Shown in pieces: positions 63,032 to 64,000 of a stretch of 64,000 bases of DNA. The stretch covers positions 438,883-502,882 of the forward strand of contig NZ_KZ672952.1 of NCBI RefSeq assembly GCF_002954775.1. Reading direction: 5' to 3'. Made by a program: the position numbers and the translations under genes. The stretch's first letter is position 1. Every line of letters begins with the position of its first letter. The notes under the pieces were generated by a model. That model did no database searches. It had not been told where the DNA came from and saw nothing but the letters and a program-made list of their open reading frames with translations. This stretch comes from Streptomyces geranii. Its GTDB lineage: Bacteria; Actinomycetota; Actinomycetes; Streptomycetales; Streptomycetaceae.

Positions 63032-63086
63032 CAGATGCTGGTCAGTCGGTGGTTATGCGGTTGTCGGTCGGTGGTCAGACGGTGGT
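63032..63086 (-). repeat. Five tandem 11-bp repeats before the ScoE-type gene
   Basis: Plus-strand units are CAGATGCTGGT, CAGTCGGTGGT, TATGCGGTTGT, CGGTCGGTGGT and CAGACGGTGGT (63032-63086). The last contains the stop codon of the upstream ACP gene; a sixth, degenerate unit seems to supply the AAGGAAG ribosome binding site. The array ends 21 bp before ATG 63010. Confidence 0.8.
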
Positions 63087-63314
63087 TCGGCGGGTGTCCA
63101 CGAGTCCGGCGAGGTCGCCGAGGGTGAGGTCGGGCTGGAGTTCGTCGTCGCCGACGCGCACTCCGAGGTCGCGTTCGATCCGGATGCTGATCTCGACCGT
63201 GGTCAGCGAGTCGACGTCCAGCTCGCCGAGGGTCGCCTCGGGGCGGATCCGGTCGGCCGGGGCGTCGTGGAGCCTCTCGATGATCTCGATCAGTTGGCCG
63301 TACGTGGTGGTCAT
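63075..63314 (-). CDS. Acyl carrier protein
   Basis: This 79-residue ACP has the phosphopantetheine Ser36 in ELDVDSLTTV. Coming between fabH and the ScoE-type gene, it may carry the fatty acid made by the ketosynthase or serve the isonitrile pathway. Its ATG overlaps the FabH stop (ATGA). Confidence 0.88.
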   Translation of the reverse strand: MTTTYGQLIEIIERLHDAPADRIRPEATLGELDVDSLTTVEISIRIERDLGVRVGDDELQPDLTLGDLAGLVDTRRTTV

Positions 63315-64000
63315 GGCGTCGTCATCCGTTCCGGTTGAGGGAGTGAGGGCCAGGTCAGCAGGCAGGAGCCCCAGGTGAGGCCGCCGCCGAAGGCGGTGAG
63401 GAGCAGCCGGTCGCCGGGCTTGACCGTCTGCCGGGCGGCGGCGTCGGCGAGGGCGAGCGGGATGGAGGCGGCGCCCGTGTTGCCGACGGACTCGACGTGG
63501 GTCACACACCGCTCACGTGGGAGGCCGAGGTCGTCGGCGACCGAGTGCAGGATGCGCAGATTGGCCTGGTGGGGTACGAAGTGGTCGACGTCGTCGATCT
63601 TCCAGCCGGCCCGGGACAGCGTGGCCCGCGCGGACTCGGCCATCCGGGTCACCGCGTGCCGGTAGACCTCCTTGCCGCGCATCGCGAAGTGCCGGTCCTC
63701 GTGGCTGGGTTCACCTGGCGTGGAGCGCTGCCGGGAGCCTCCGGCGGCGACCGTGATCAGGTCCTCGTGGGCGCCGTCGCTGCCGAGGTCGAAGTGGCCG
63801 ACGGCGCCGGGCTCGTCGGGGTGCCCGGCGCGCAGGACGACGGCTCCGGCGCCGTCGCCGAAGATGATCGCGTTGGCCCGGTCCAGGGGGTCCACGATCG
63901 TGGAGTAGGTGTCCGCACCGATGAGGAGGACGCTGTCCGCGACCCCGGCCGCGATCAGTCCGGCGGCAGAGGCGAGCCCGTACACGAACCCGGTGCACAC
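63311..64000 (-). CDS. Beta-ketoacyl-ACP synthase III (FabH-type), partial at right edge
   Basis: The visible 229 residues include the active-site Cys at the very edge (VCTGFVYGL), the His of VPHQANLRI and the Asn of VGNTGAASIPLAL, so the Cys-His-Asn triad of chain-initiating ketosynthases is complete. The N-terminal part lies beyond 64000. Neighbouring ACP and isonitrile genes suggest it provides a fatty acid precursor. FabH normally starts fatty acids from acetyl or branched acyl-CoA. Confidence 0.9.
   Translation of the reverse strand: MCTGFVYGLASAAGLIAAGVADSVLLIGADTYSTIVDPLDRANAIIFGDGAGAVVLRAGHPDEPGAVGHFDLGSDGAHEDLITVAAGGSRQRSTPGEPSHEDRHFAMRGKEVYRHAVTRMAESARATLSRAGWKIDDVDHFVPHQANLRILHSVADDLGLPRERCVTHVESVGNTGAASIPLALADAAARQTVKPGDRLLLTAFGGGLTWGSCLLTWPSLPQPERMTTP

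Noticed and set aside
5302..63086. CRISPR array
   Set aside because: The tandem repeats have 11-16 bp units without spacers and there are no cas genes.
1..64000. Insertion sequence or prophage
   Set aside because: No transposase, integrase or phage structural gene could be found. Only the MITE-like segment at 16354-16486 resembles mobile DNA.

Overview
The window is very GC-rich, with GTG and ATG starts, long chains of stop/start overlaps (ATGA, GTGA) and LacI, DeoR and ArsR regulators. It carries a Streptomyces-type kdp locus and an actinobacterial isonitrile-lipopeptide NRPS cluster. All of this points to a Streptomyces or close relative; the species cannot be named from the sequence. No transposase, integrase, rRNA operon or CRISPR array was seen. 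Layout: (1) 1-5968 holds a branched-chain-amino-acid-type ABC importer (LivM partial, LivH, binding protein, fused LivG-LivF) divergent from a short-chain dehydrogenase and an NTF2-like protein. (2) 6075-6890 is a graveyard of two gene remnants. (3) 7025-12556 holds NAD-dependent formate dehydrogenase, an M24 peptidase-fold protein, a D-2-hydroxyacid dehydrogenase, a dienelactone hydrolase and a DNA photolyase. (4) 12732-16353 is a LacI regulator with twin palindromic operators, translationally coupled to a secreted clan-A glycoside hydrolase. (5) 16354-17629 has a MITE-like inverted repeat, a terminator, and a 243-residue protein of unknown function followed by tandem, badly degenerate tRNA-like sequences. 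(6) 17711-24338 holds an NmrA-like protein and a sugar ABC importer divergent from a DeoR regulator and a GH4 phospho-glycosidase. (7) 24400-31161 covers metal and ion genes (CDF exporter with a truncated ArsR, CorA, a second ArsR, MgtC) and a NitT/TauT-like ABC system without a binding protein. (8) 31460-52320 is a potassium/osmolarity region: lysA with a small partner gene, kdpD-kdpE-kdpC-kdpB-kdpA-kdpF plus a 27-residue membrane peptide, two APC-superfamily transporters (one KimA-like), a second orphan KdpD, a CPA1 antiporter and an alpha-oxoamine synthase. (9) 52335-64000 is an isonitrile lipopeptide (ScoA-E/MmaA-E-type) cluster with an extra ACP and FabH (running off the right edge) and a FecBCD-type metallophore importer. 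Two window-wide patterns stand out. First, in region 8 every transcription unit except one is preceded by direct repeats of CGTCA (or TGACG on the other strand) spaced exactly 11 bp; three loci share a four-half-site 11/21/11 arrangement, and four have a TA-rich -10 hexamer 35-36 bp beyond the last repeat. This looks like one OmpR-family response-regulator regulon, and KdpE is the only candidate encoded here. Second, five same-strand gaps between genes hold short tandem repeats (3-5 copies of an 11-16 bp unit, different sequence each time) that end 9-21 bp before the next start codon, with the ribosome binding site apparently formed from a last, degenerate unit.
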